Shown here in pieces: positions 9,965 to 24,900 of a stretch of 64,000 bases of DNA. A program made the position numbers and the translations under genes. Location of the stretch: contig NC_092574.1 of the NCBI RefSeq assembly GCF_037975245.1, positions 25,650,713 through 25,714,712 of the forward strand, in the 5' to 3' direction. Source of the DNA: Apostichopus japonicus. Taxonomy: Eukaryota > Echinodermata > Holothuroidea > Aspidochirotida > Stichopodidae. Position 1 is the first letter of the stretch; the number at the start of each line of letters is the position of its first letter. The notes beneath the pieces are model-generated. The model worked only from the letters and a program-made list of their open reading frames with translations, had not been told where the DNA came from and did no database searches.

Positions 9965-12690
9965 AATAACATGGTATAATTTCTCTTTACCCTTGACATT
10001 CAGTTTGTAGTCATTCTTTCTTACTTTTCTCTTCTATTTTGTATAGGGTCATAGCCATTGGGTAAGCAATATGTCAGTATTTGAGGGCATATGCAAAAAC
10101 ACTTCTTCACCCACTTAAACTTCCCTATCTTTGGTCTTTTTTGTCATGCACTTTGCGATAGCGCTTTGATGATTTTCACAACTCGTCATTTGTCATGCGA
10201 CAGGTTTCTTCTAACCGTTGCTCGAGGTCGAACACATACTGGTAAGTTGTTTTCACCTCGTCCTGAATTTCATTGGACCTTGCAAATGTCTTTCAGATTA
10301 TTATATATAGAGGGCTACGAATCGTTCTTCCATAAAATAGCTCAAAGAGCGAAAACCAATGGGTGGGGCCTCCATATAAGCAAAGAGAAGTGCAGGCAAG
10401 TTATACGACCCCATTCAGATGGGCGTTCTGCGGCCATTTTTTTCTCAACATGCGTTTCAATGTCCCGTTAAACGACCTACCAGACCGTTACACATAGGGT
10501 AAGTATGAGGTAGAATGATCAAATAATCACAACCTCGTTAATAAATCTCAAGATGGGGAACTTGGATAGATCTGATGTTTGGCATACACATGTATAGCAT
10601 TTGTGTGGAAGTCGGTGGTAAATCTATCACTGTGATTACATTCATGTCACCTTTACATGCGTCCTGCTGTATTTCCTACATCAAATATATTCAAACCTCA
10701 ATGACCAGCATGTCCGACTTATTACAAAATAGTAATTGTGTACAACCAGTATGAATGTTTGCATTCTGCTTCAGAAAGTAACTTTGTTGATTGTATATAT
10801 TTATTTCTTTAACACTGCAAAGATGTACGACAGGTATATGGAGTAGACAATTATATTCATAAAACTCAGAATGCACTGTTAGTTCATTCATTCAATGGTG
10901 TCCTCGAGTCTCTGCCTACTTACCACCCCCAGCCCCCACCCACCCCCTTACTTTCCACATTACCACATTACCGGAGTGGACAGCGATACGGTATGATAGT
11001 CTCCTAATAATAAGGCTGCGGATACTTTGGGGGATCATAAGAGTACTATTTATAAAAAAAGGGTAGTTTGTTTAGTCGTTTTTATACTCTGTCGACACTT
11101 TGTATAGGTAGAATAAATGGAAGGTAAAGTGTCTTTACAAGTTAGCAAAGAAAAGGAACAATTGCACGGGTCATGACAATTCGCAATAGTTTCTTTTATG
11201 ACACAACATGGTCGACATCGAAAAATTGGTGAAATATTAACTACATTGCTAAGTTTCGTTCAGTACGGAATAATATATAGCTGAATCTATAGCAAACATG
11301 CTGTTTCATTGGTTTTGTTTCAATTTAATCCGTGCATGAAATCCATGAAGTAAATTGCTGATACTGCAAGAAAAATAAAGAAGTATTTTAAATTTGTAGA
11401 CGAGTTTATCTTTTTTTTTTCATTTATTTTGTTTGAGGGTATAAAGAGGATATGCAATTTGACATTATTCCTGTGATAAACAGCAAGTCTCGTTTCATGT
11501 TTACATTCATACCACGTTTCAAGATCACTATACTGGGACTAGGTGTTTGGATTTTCGCTATGGTAGGACAAGAAACATGCTTTCGTTATTGAGTTTAATC
11601 AAAGTCAGAAAGTTAGAGATTTCTAGACATGCGCATAGTTACAATTATATAAGCTGACTTGGTTTGAAGTTAAGTCAACGTGATGGCCACATATAGTACA
11701 TATACATTTGTTTAGCTGAGTATATGATGCTTACCTCTGTAGTAGCCTACCTCGTTCCCTTATGCGTGAGAACGTGATCAATCAGGAGCGGAGTATTACG
11801 GGTGGGGAGGGGAGGGGCTCTAATAACCTCCATGAAAGAGTGCCCTTCTTGAATCAGAAGTGCACCTTTTCGTGCCAATGCCGGAACCTTTTTGAGTGAT
11901 TTTGCGGCTGCTTTCTTCAAATGAAAGTCACACGTCCCACTGAGTCCCTTCCAACCCCTCTCACTTTAATTTCAAGCATGGTAATTTTTGGATGGAACAA
12001 TAAGAAATTACAAGTGTAATACATAAAGGCTGTCGAAACTACAAGATGGAAACAAAGAATTGAAAGGAGAATGCCATGAGATAACAACATGAGATGAAAT
12101 GATCTTTCGCTTTTAAACGTTGATGTCAAACAACCGTCTGTCTCATCCAGGGCAGAACCATATTGTTTGTACTACAAATATTTACATGTGCTGTGTCAAC
12201 TGAAATAAGCTTGAAGTATATTACTTTTTTATATTGGTGTACTTTGGTCTATTCAATTCGTGACCCACGTAATCGGTCGGAGGGGTGAAAGAAGTGAAGG
12301 GTTTTGCAATTGCAATCCCTATTATATTACATGTTACTGCACGGGTAAAACTACATATAGCTATCCAGAGATATGGAAGAACGCGTAATTGTTTAAGTTA
12401 GATGTTGGTAGTGTTTTGTTCATTTCCTGCAGCATCTTTACAGCAACTGCGATTGCTCGAAATAAAGCTACAATGGGTTAAAACTTTCTATACCACCCTC
12501 AGCCTCGTCCCGTCTCCTGTCAACGAACGCTCATCAGCGATAACTAATGAAGTTAGCTAGTATACTGTAGGCGTATCAAACACAACTATCAACATTAATT
12601 CAATTCATTAATTCAGCTGGTTATGTTCTTCAATGCCGCACCCACACCGCCACCACCACCACCGCCCTTCTTGCCCTTGGACGTGATATG
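9965..12690. other. long non-genic interval
   Basis: No exon, RNA gene or transposon end recognised in about 2.7 kb. A pyrimidine-rich run lies at about 10915-10955. Open frames are short and lack conserved motifs or paired splice signals. Confidence 0.4.
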
Positions 12691-12694
12691 GTGT

Positions 12695-13575
12695 ATAACT
12701 ACGAAGATCTAGAGAGGACATGGTTAAAAAAAAAAAAAAATTATTACGTACGTACGTAATAATACTACGTACGTACGTAATAATTATCACGTACGTACGT
12801 GATAATACTACGTACGTACGTAATAATATCACGTACGTACGTGATAATTACTACGTACGTACGTGATAATTACTACGTACGTACGTAATAATTACTACGT
12901 ACTTATGTAGGGATTATCACGTACGTATTTAATAATTATAACGAATGCAGGCCTACGTATACGTACGTGTTGAGTGATATAGCCTATGTTAACACTTGTC
13001 TAACGTAAGCGAGCCTACGTTATATACTGCGGGTGATACATCTTCATATCAAAGATGGAGAGGGATGAACTTGTTCGTATGTACATTAATTTAGGGTTTA
13101 GCCAGAAGGAAATCCTTTATTACTTTGACAGCAAAGCATCGGATAATAGTTAGGCGAAAGACATCTCAGACGCATTATGAGGAGCCTTTTCTTGTATCGC
13201 ATGAAACATTCAGACATTGTGTATGTGGAGATTTTTATATTTTGGCAAGCCTAAGCACAGACATTCATGTGGTGTTAGTCGTGCGAAAGTACCAATTGTC
13301 TGTCTCCGGCATTTTTTAGTTAACTGTAAGTATAAGCTTGACTTCTGTGGTGTACGTATCTTGCATGTAGACCAATATGTTACAGTATGTACGTACCGGG
13401 TACCGCCACTTCTTACTATCTTCAGTATAGAACGTAAAATGATCACGTACCGTACGTACGTAATAAATATTACGTACGTACGTTATAAATATTACGTACG
13501 TACGTAATAAATATTACGTACGTACGTAATAATTTTTTTTTACCACGTCCTCTCTATAGATCTTCGTATATAGAC
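12695..13575. mobile_element. inverted-repeat element with ACGT-repeat arms
   Basis: The ends are inverted copies containing TACGAAGATCTAGAGAGGAC followed by an A-run (left, 12700-12735) and the same reversed at 13530-13572. Inside each end sits an array of ACGTACGTACGT words (12740-12960 and 13440-13530), each itself palindromic. The centre (12960-13440) has no recognised gene. The symmetry indicates a MITE-like unit that could fold into one long hairpin. No target-site duplication was identified. Confidence 0.6.
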
Positions 13576-13876
13576 AGTGTCGAACGACAGATTAAAGAGA
13601 GACTAAACATATATTCAATCGCCTAAGTCATTTACTTCCATTTCATCTTACAGAGTCTGTTCAAAGTATCTCTTCGAGATCCGGCTTCAAGGTTCACATA
13701 TGAGTTTCCAGTCATTTGGCCTAAAAATAACCATCCAAACTAACCTCACATCAGTCAACTACCTAAACATCAACCTCAATCTTGTAACCGGCATACGTGC
13801 ACCAACTATACAGGAAACCCGATAACCTACCCATGTTCATCATCGCGTAATTCAACCACCCACCAACTTTAATCAT

Positions 13877-14350
13877 CAGGCGCGGCGGAACGGGAAAAAT
13901 TATTGGGGGGGCTAATGTGGAGACTATCTAAGCGGAGCGCCACCATTGGTTGGCGCGAAGCGTACAAGAAAATTTTGGGTTTTTCAAACCCCCAGATGGC
14001 CGGAAACGGCACTTCCCGAGTGTTTCATGCTGCGAATACCTAGCCCTAAAATATGGGTCTCAAGCCTGCAATTTTTCAGATTGCACGTAAAAATCTGAAA
14101 AAACATTGTAATTTGTATATTCGATGGTGTTTTAAGAGAGTAGCTATTACTCGTAGTGTACTCGCAAAGACGTTTTTGAGTGTAGTAAGGGGAAGTTGGA
14201 GAACTGGCTGAAATGAGGCAAGTCATTGGCCTAAGACGAAGTCGTGTTGCGCTTACCGGTACTCACACTCACTGCTTCCACTTTTCACGGGGCGTGAAGA
14301 CGCGGTTGGGGTGACAATGTGGTCTATAGCCAGGTGACGGGCCGAGGGCC
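13877..14350. mobile_element. hAT-like transposon remnant
   Basis: Positions 13920-14030 share long near-identical stretches with 25140-25260, inside a bounded element (for example GACTATCTAAGCG, GTTGGCGCGAAGCGTAC and GATGGCCGGAAACGGCAC). It begins CAGGCGCGGCGGA near 13877. A matching right end was not found, so the copy is probably truncated. Confidence 0.5.
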
Positions 14351-14689
14351 CCCCAGCATTTACTAAAATTATTATACACCTATATAGTATACGTGTGCAT
14401 CAGATCGACAAGTATGCATTGAAAAATGGGCAGATGCACGTTTCGGAGCCTTGGTTAATGGGGGGGGGGGGGCTTATCATGCATTTGCCCCCTCAACTTT
14501 TTCATTGGGGGGGGGGCTGGACCCCCAAGGAAAAAGTATATATATATATATATATATCATGTTTGATCTCTAGAGTAAGGCAAAATATGTCACCAAAAAC
14601 AGAACTAGTATTGTTCGATACAGGTGACAAACGCCTACAGTGGAATGAAGACCTTCCTTACCGGTTTCGAACCTCTGGACATGCAATCA

Positions 14690-14870
14690 GCGTCCATAGC
14701 CTAGTGGTTAGGGTGTCCGCGTACAGAGCGGAAGGCCCGTGGTTCGAATCCCGGTGGAGGCTGAAATTTTTTTCACTGTTCTTGATTTTCCAACTCATTA
14801 CGATTTTCATTTATATATATATATATATATATATATAGTATATATATATATATATATATATAAGAAGAAC
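14690..14870 (+). repeat. tRNA-derived SINE-like unit with AT tail
   Basis: 14690-14763 has the two internal RNA polymerase III promoter elements of a tRNA: an A-box-like TAGCCTAGTGGTTAGGG and a B box GGTTCGAATCCC at about 14740. A (TA)n tail follows at 14812-14865. It is not a functional tRNA, since no convincing cloverleaf with paired acceptor ends is visible. A tRNA-derived SINE is the best reading. Confidence 0.6.
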
Positions 14871-14994
14871 ATGTACTCAATGGTAATCTGGTTTAGTGAG
14901 CTGTATATGTGGCCTAACATTAGAAGTAGGTACTTACACATTTACGCATCATTGGAATTTCAAACGTTATACTAAATGCATGCAGACTTAACAG

Positions 14995-17355
<2,361 letters not shown>

Positions 17356-18346
17356 ACTTTTGTATCATAATGAAACTGTAAATATATCTCAAAGCTCAAC
17401 TAATGTATCCCAAAATTTTCGATTCACTTATTTCGATATTTCTTGAATATAATTTGAAAATTGTGATATAAAAAGGCCCACAGCTTGACTTCCTATCGAA
17501 ATATCGACAGTGCTTATCTCAATAGTTCAATTATTAGATATCAAATGATCACCTCGTCTTGAAATTCAGGATTAAACTGGTACTACGTGTATACAGAACA
17601 GTGAAGACAATTACATATAAGGGTTTATACGAAAGGACGTTTTTATCGAAATTTTGAGGTCGAACATTCGACGGATTCTGACGTATAAATACTGTGGCAC
17701 TCCCTTTAATAATGCAAAGATACAAGTGATTGATCCAGCCTGAAATGGAGTACATCTCTAGTCTGTTACAATAACCTGTGAGGTGGGGGTGGGTAGGGGG
17801 GCTGAAACATACACTGTAGTTGTTCTTATTTCCATATTGTCATGAATACCATCAAGTGTTTATTTGTTAACAATAACGTAATTTGACACACATATTTTTT
17901 GTCGCCAATACGATGTGTAAGTGTTTTTTTCGAAAAGGTGTTCGAAAATCACAAACTAGCAAAAAAAACCTCAAGGGAGTGATGTATTTTACTACAAGGC
18001 AACATTAAAAGAACGGCTAGTAGGAAACAAAACTTTCTCATGATGTTGAAGAGAAATGTAAAGACACTCAGGCTCCTATAGAAGCAGCACACATGATGTT
18101 TCGAGAAGTTTAAGTTATGAATGCATGTCCGAATCAATACTAAACTATATTTACACAATTACGTCAGCATTCAAAGCCATTGGAGCTCGCAAATAAACAT
18201 GTATTGTCACTCATAAAGCTTGAGCAAACCCTATTGATGTTGATATTTCATAACTCTGTATAGGCCATATAGGCCTATGTCAACAAACATTAAAAACAAA
18301 GACATGAACATTGTGACCACGTAAATTATCCTGTCAATTTCAACAG
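17356..18346. other. interval upstream of the first recognised ACSF2 exon
   Basis: I see no exon. The part next to 18347 is presumably ACSF2 intron, because the first recognised exon begins at an acceptor site in mid-codon. The missing first exon could lie here, in 1-1420, or outside the window. Confidence 0.4.
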
Positions 18347-18536
18347 ATCTCTCTGGCGGCCCAGGAATGACGTCAGACTCTCAGATAGCTATTGTCATGG
18401 AGCAAGTGACCTTCCGTTACTTGGTAAAACGATTGGAGAAGCTCTTCAGGACAGCGCAGAGAAACATCCCAATAAGAATGCATTTGTGTATGGAACAGAG
18501 GGCGACAGACACACCTTCAGTCAACTCCTTGATGAG
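18347..18536 (+). CDS. ACSF2: ACSF2 exon, first recognised
   Basis: Acceptor TTTCAACAG, donor GAG|GTGTGT. The frame begins with the last base of a split codon and reads through [20 protein letters not shown] to HTFSQLLDE, matching the start of the adenylate-forming N-terminal domain. A longer-looking frame starting ATGACGTCAG at 18367 is out of frame and rejected. Confidence 0.9.
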
Positions 18537-21500
18537 GTGTGTTGTACTACAGTAGGCTTACATGCTGGGCAGGGTCGAAATATCATCATCAAACCATTTA
18601 GCAAATCGCAATATGTACGGATAGTGTGAAAAAGGAACAGTCAATGTACGCGTTCTCGTAGTGTTTACACGTACAGTTCAACTTGAAACATTTAACGCAG
18701 CTATTTATTAATCGTCTTCAAACATTAAACAATCATCTTTTTCCATCAGTCTAGAACGAAACCCTGTGACTCTACATTGCATATATCCCTTCTGGCATCT
18801 CTACTCTGAAACTATTTGGTAGTAACACGAAGGAACAACTTTGTGAGCGCCTACAATAATCGCACAATCGATAATCTGCATATATGATGCGGTCAACCGA
18901 CATCATTTTGTAAAGATACATTATAACATCACGTTACTGAATAACGTGTCACATTACCGACACGAATGCTAACACGTTTACCCAATCGTCAATTGTTGAA
19001 ACGTGCGATCAGTAACCTTTTCAATCTCCATATGTGGCAATTCGTTGTTTTTCCGATGTGCTATTAAACCATCGATCGCATGGTACAAAGTTACTGATAG
19101 GTCGGTTTGTTTGTATATATGACTCTGTCCTGGGGAATCCGCATGCGCAGAGTATGATATGCCTTTGTTACGCAAGCTAGTCAAGTGAATGTTGAAACAG
19201 GGAGTATAAAACTCCCTGGTTGAAACCAGCCAGTTTGGGCAATATCCTAATGCTATAGTATCACCATTAAGGTTTTTTTCAGGTCATGATTCAAATCACT
19301 CGTATTGACAAAGTGAACAGTTCCAAACCAAATAGTTAATCTCAATGAAAAAGGTTATTTCATGTTGGCACAAGTTTCAACTTTGTCAGTTCAACTATAT
19401 CTTCTAATAAAATTGTTTATTCCAGGTTGATCGTGTAGCGGCCGGTTTCTTGTCTATTGGAATCACGAAAGGTGACCGAGTTGGAATGTGGGGACCTAAC
19501 ATCAAAGAATGGATCCTTACTCAGTACGCATGCGCCAGAATCGGTGCCATCTTGGTCAATGTCAACCCTGCATATCGATTACAAGAGCTGGAGTATGCTA
19601 TAAACAAAGTCAGTTCGTCTTCGTAACATTTCCAAATGGAAACATATTATTTTATAATACTATTCATTCATGCCGATTAATAAGGTAGACATGAAGCTAT
19701 ATGCAGGGGGGGAGTCCTGAGGCAGGATGTGTGGCCCTGTGGTCGTTGAAGCCATGTAGGAGAAATCTGGGGGTTCTCCACCAGATGAAGTTAAAAATTG
19801 TAGCCGTGAATTGGTGTTTTCTGAGGCAGACTGTTTACTAAGGCTTTAAATTAAAAGGGTTGTGTACACCCCATCCGCGGATCGGCGGCGGATGGGAAGG
19901 ATCGTGTTAAGATATTCACATAATGCTTCTACAAAAGGCTTTCTAAAGCTGACTCGCTTGACTTCCTTCTTCGTAATTTTAATCGGGAAGGTTCTATTTG
20001 TTTACAGGTCGGAATGAAAGCAATCGTCGCTCCTCAAACCTTTAAAACTCAGGATTATTATGGAATGCTGGCGGAATTGTGTCCAGAACTAAATACCGCC
20101 AAACCTGCAAAACTTCAAAGTAAAAGGTATACGGTGTAAAGTGATGTAATAATAAGTTTGTAACCCTCCAATCACCCTGGCACTCTCAAAGTTAGTATAA
20201 TCTAAACGGTCAGAACCACCAAAACAGTCAATCTTTTGAATCTTTTTAGCCTGCTAAACTTTGAGGAACATGCTTCTAGATATAGGCTACGTGTGTTACC
20301 ATACAGTGCTTCGGACGAGTGGACAAAGCCGTTGGCATTAGAAGCAATTTTGGAACCTACCATCCGGGAGGTTGGGGTTCTAGCCCTGGACGGTCAAAGT
20401 AGGAGAGGGTTTTCATCCAGGAGAAATCCACGGTTTCCTTTCCTGAAATGTAGTTCAAAATGTCCAAAAATGATTTAAAACTGTGACGCCGTGAAAAGTA
20501 CGTGATAAGCCATTCGGTTCCTCTTTCATGTACATGCTTTAGCGTCATAAAATTAAAGCATTTCATTCCGAACCTATAATTTGACAAGTTGTGTCATTAA
20601 GGCTGATTAATAATTATTTCAGACCGGGAATACTCAGTCCACGTTTCCACTGATTTGAACTTGGACTCGGTTTCTCTGAACTATGTTCTCGAAGGTCATT
20701 TGGCTTGGACTTGAATTCGGGGATTCTTTTCTTTTCTCTATCCAGACTTCCAGATTTAAGATCTGTGATAGTGGCCACACAAGAAAATCTCAATGGTACT
20801 CTTAAATTTGATGACGTCAGACAAATGGGCGGAGAGAAGCGACATGACATTGAAAAGCTTGGCCGGGAATTGCAATTCGACGATCCAATTAACTTACAAT
20901 TTACTTCAGTTAGTATATACCGTAAATTTGCATAATAATCATTGCATATAATTACTGATGAGACTTTCTTTGTTTCATACTCTTGCTTTGTGTTTATATT
21001 ATCTTTCTCCAATGTCTAGGAAATATCAAAGCAAAAGGAAAGATCTCTCTCGGTCAATTTGAACTTTTATTTCTTTTATCATTATTCAGTTATGAAATAC
21101 AAATCGTATAGTCTGTTGTAATGATGCTAAGACTGATAAGAATTAATACAGGACAATATGTTGCAATACATCCCGCTGTGCACTTACCTGTGCGCATTCT
21201 GACACAACATCGTAACACAATATGGGATACACATAGACCTATGCGCATTCAGACACAATAACGAAACACAATGTGGGATACAGATAGACTTATGCGCATT
21301 CTGGCACAATATCGTAACACAATATGGGTCACAGATAGACCTATGCGCATTCTGACCAAAATAACGTAACACAATATTGGTTACAGACTCAATTTCACAT
21401 CACATCCGGGTATTGAGGGTGGATCACGTTGCTTGCAAGTTCGTGGCCGGGTTCTACTTTGGGTGACAATCTTGATGAGATGCAAGTAGTCGCGGATACA

Positions 21501-21905
21501 TCGATGGTTATAGTTTGCACGTTCTGTCTATTTTTATTTTTACAGGGAACAACAGGACACCCAAAAGGTTGTATTTTGACCCACCATAATATTGTGAATA
21601 ATGCCTACATGTGCGGACATGGCTTGGAATATTTTAGAGAGGTATTTACTTTTTTCATAAAAGATATTGCCTTCTCCGAACCGTTTGTCGTCGAAAAATT
21701 CCACATGTGAAAAATGACCTTGTTTTCATAGCATTTAGATATTGCTGTAAAATTAAACCATTTGAATTGAGAGTAAGGAGTAAGTGTGCGGTTGTTTCCC
21801 CTTCTTAGTGTTTCTTGACATTTATTAAAAACTTTTTCATCCCACAAGGATATCATGATTGGCATATCTATTGAATCTACCGGATGAAAAATGTATTTGA
21901 ACTTG

Positions 21906-21980
<75 letters not shown>

Positions 21981-24900
21981 TGTTAACTTTTTTATGGATA
22001 TACGTATAATTATAAAGTATGGACCAAATATCCTGATTTATTTCAACCATGCACAGAATGCTGTTCTTTGTTCTGCGTTACCACTCTATCATTGTGGAGG
22101 CTGTGTGGTGGGTAGCTTAGCTGCGATGGTCCACGGAGCAACTAGTGTCCTCCCCGCCCCTGGTCACGAACCAGAGAAGATCCTTCACTCTATCCAAAAT
22201 GAAAAGTCAGTACACCTGATGTATGCTACTTGCTCGTGAAATGTTTTCTTTACCGAGTAAGGTTAATTGATACCGTAACAACTTGAAACAACAACTGTTT
22301 CAATGGACAATAGCACCCCTGGGAGACTTAAGTACAATAAACCAAAAGCAGTCGATCGACATACGATCAAGAAGGCGGATTCAGGAATTCATAAAAGTGG
22401 GATATACGCATGACCATGCCTGTCTGGGATCATCGTTGAAAGTTAATCCCTTGTAGAGGGCCTGCGAGTATCCTCTGCTATAGTAAATGGTGCACTCTGA
22501 GACATACTTCCCTATTTCGACCAACCATTTCGTTTGAGGTTGAAAAGAGGTTAACCACCTCCGCCTCCCCACCCACTTCCCGTCTTGGACACAATAAGGT
22601 CTCAACTCCCACGAGATAAAGTTACTCCAAGAGACAGCAAAATAAATAGTGTTTTCAGTTGATCATTTGCGTTCTCTATCTTACTTGAGGAAGATTCCGG
22701 TTATCTTAACATGTGGCACATACATGACGACGTTTGTTCGATGAAAAGTCTGGCATCAAAGTGTTTACACACACGAATAAACACGAGAATATGTCAAGCA
22801 TGTAGGCCCACTTACAACTCAGTTTCACTGGCTGCAAATTTTAGCATAATTAGTTCCTTCCAAAAAGTTATCAAAAGCTTCCATATTGTTACATTCTAGT
22901 AGTTTTATATCATCATGTACGCGTATCTTGGTCACTACATGTTGTTCCTTGTAATGTTATCAGTTCTCTTTGTTTAATCAGATATTACACTCGTAGGACT
23001 AAGTTTATGACAATGAGACACATATTGTTATTTTTTTCTTAGATGTACCGTCCTCTTGGGCACACCAACTATTTATATCGATACTTTCAACCATCCTAAA
23101 CTACGCGATTACGATACCAGTTCAATGTCTATTGGTGGAATCGGGGGAGCACCATGTCCTCCAGAGCTGTTGAAATTATTTGAGACCAAAATGAACATGT
23201 CCGCCGTGGTGAGCTCATCGAAATGTCTTCTTTCCACTATTGCAAAGTCTTCAGTCTTCCTCAAAATACAGTCACGTGGTATTGCCGAAATATTACAAGT
23301 TAGACTTTGTTTAAATGAAAAGTCGAGTTACATTTCCATGTCAGAGAAATGAGAGACTCTTCTTCCACATCATTTCTCCCACATCCCAGTTCGCAACACC
23401 ACCCACTGGCAATTGCTACTTTGTACGTTATATCTCCTAGAAAATGTGTCATATACATAATTGAACTATAATGTTGTCTCTTAAAGGTATAACCTTCTCC
23501 AAACCATATAGCAAGACTGACCAAACATATCTGAACCCTGTTCTCTTCCATTAGGTCGTGTATGGTATGACTGAGGTCAGTACTATATCGAACATGACGC
23601 GGATCGGTGATTCGGCGGAGATTATCCTCAACACTGTCGGTAAACCTGCCGAGCATGTCGAGGTTTGGATTTAACTGTAATATGAAACAGTATTTTACAT
23701 TACCATAGAAGTATATAGCCACACAGTGTCGAAGTCATTATTTCTTCCAATGTGCAAAAGTCGGTAATTTGTGTCCAATTTGAGGCTGGGGACGGGAAGA
23801 GACGTTGACGAGGACGTAAATGGACGGGACGGGGACTGTGACGGTGACGTGACGGGCGTGGATATGGGACGGGACCGGAACGAAACGAGAGGGGAAGGAA
23901 CGGGCAGGTACGAGCCAGGACAGGAAATTGACGATAGGGCTGACGGTAGGCTCATCTAAAGCAAATAAAACATTTTTCATCAACTTATTCTTACTGCAAT
24001 TTTTTTAAATTTAATTGCCGCCGATATTAGGTAAAAGTTGTCGACCCTCAAACGAAGAAGATTGTCCCTGTTAACGAGCGAGGTGAGGTCTGCATGAGAG
24101 GATACAGCGTGATGCGAGGTTACTGGAATGACCCGGAGAAAACAGCCGAGACCATTGATGAAGAAGGATGGCTGCACTCGGGGTAAACATAGCATCTCAG
24201 ATTTGTAGTTGTATTCTTATCGTATTACTTGTAACCATCAAACAATTATAAGCCCTCCCTACATGTAAAAGCAAAATAATAATTTAAGAAAAAAAAGAAC
24301 GTTAATAATTAGAACACTATGGTCGCTATGTTGCTTAGAGGGAATTTATCCGGCCGTGACGTCTCATGTTTGTGTGTGTATGCCTGCGTTTATTTTGTAT
24401 TCTGACTGAGGACGTGAACAAAAGAATTCCATGTCCTCGGGTGTGATTTCTAAATAATCACTACGTCCTCGCAAGGATTCTATTGTTAAGGGGTGTTAAT
24501 TAAGGTTAGGGTACGTAGGTTTGAACGATGGAAGAAAGCAATGGGTCCTCTGTCTGAATAAAAAACACAGCTGTGTGTGTGTTAAGTTATAAATATACAC
24601 ATTATCTTGTGAACACGTTAACTAAAAACCTACTGGATGTCTGATCTTCATACTTGAGTTCTGTGTATTCATCTTAGTGAGTAGGCCCTAAGAGAACCAT
24701 ATAGTTTTCCTTGGAAGTCAAACGTCATATGTGGTCAACAGAAGCCAATAGTCCGAAGCCTCGTAGACACGATAATGCCAAAAGTAAAGTTTTGTTCAAC
24801 TGCTTTCTTGTGCACATGTAGATCAGTAAGTGGAAGAATGTTATCGTTTTGTTAGGAGATCAAAGGTCATTTCTGGTGAGTAGAGGTCATAGTCTGAAAA

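Noticed and set aside
14690..14763. Functional tRNA gene
   Set aside because: A and B boxes are present but no paired acceptor stem or clear anticodon arm is seen, and an AT-repeat tail follows, as in SINEs.
18367..18555. A 62-residue frame starting with ATG as the ACSF2 start
   Set aside because: It is out of frame with the homologous ACSF2 reading, which enters from the splice acceptor at 18346.
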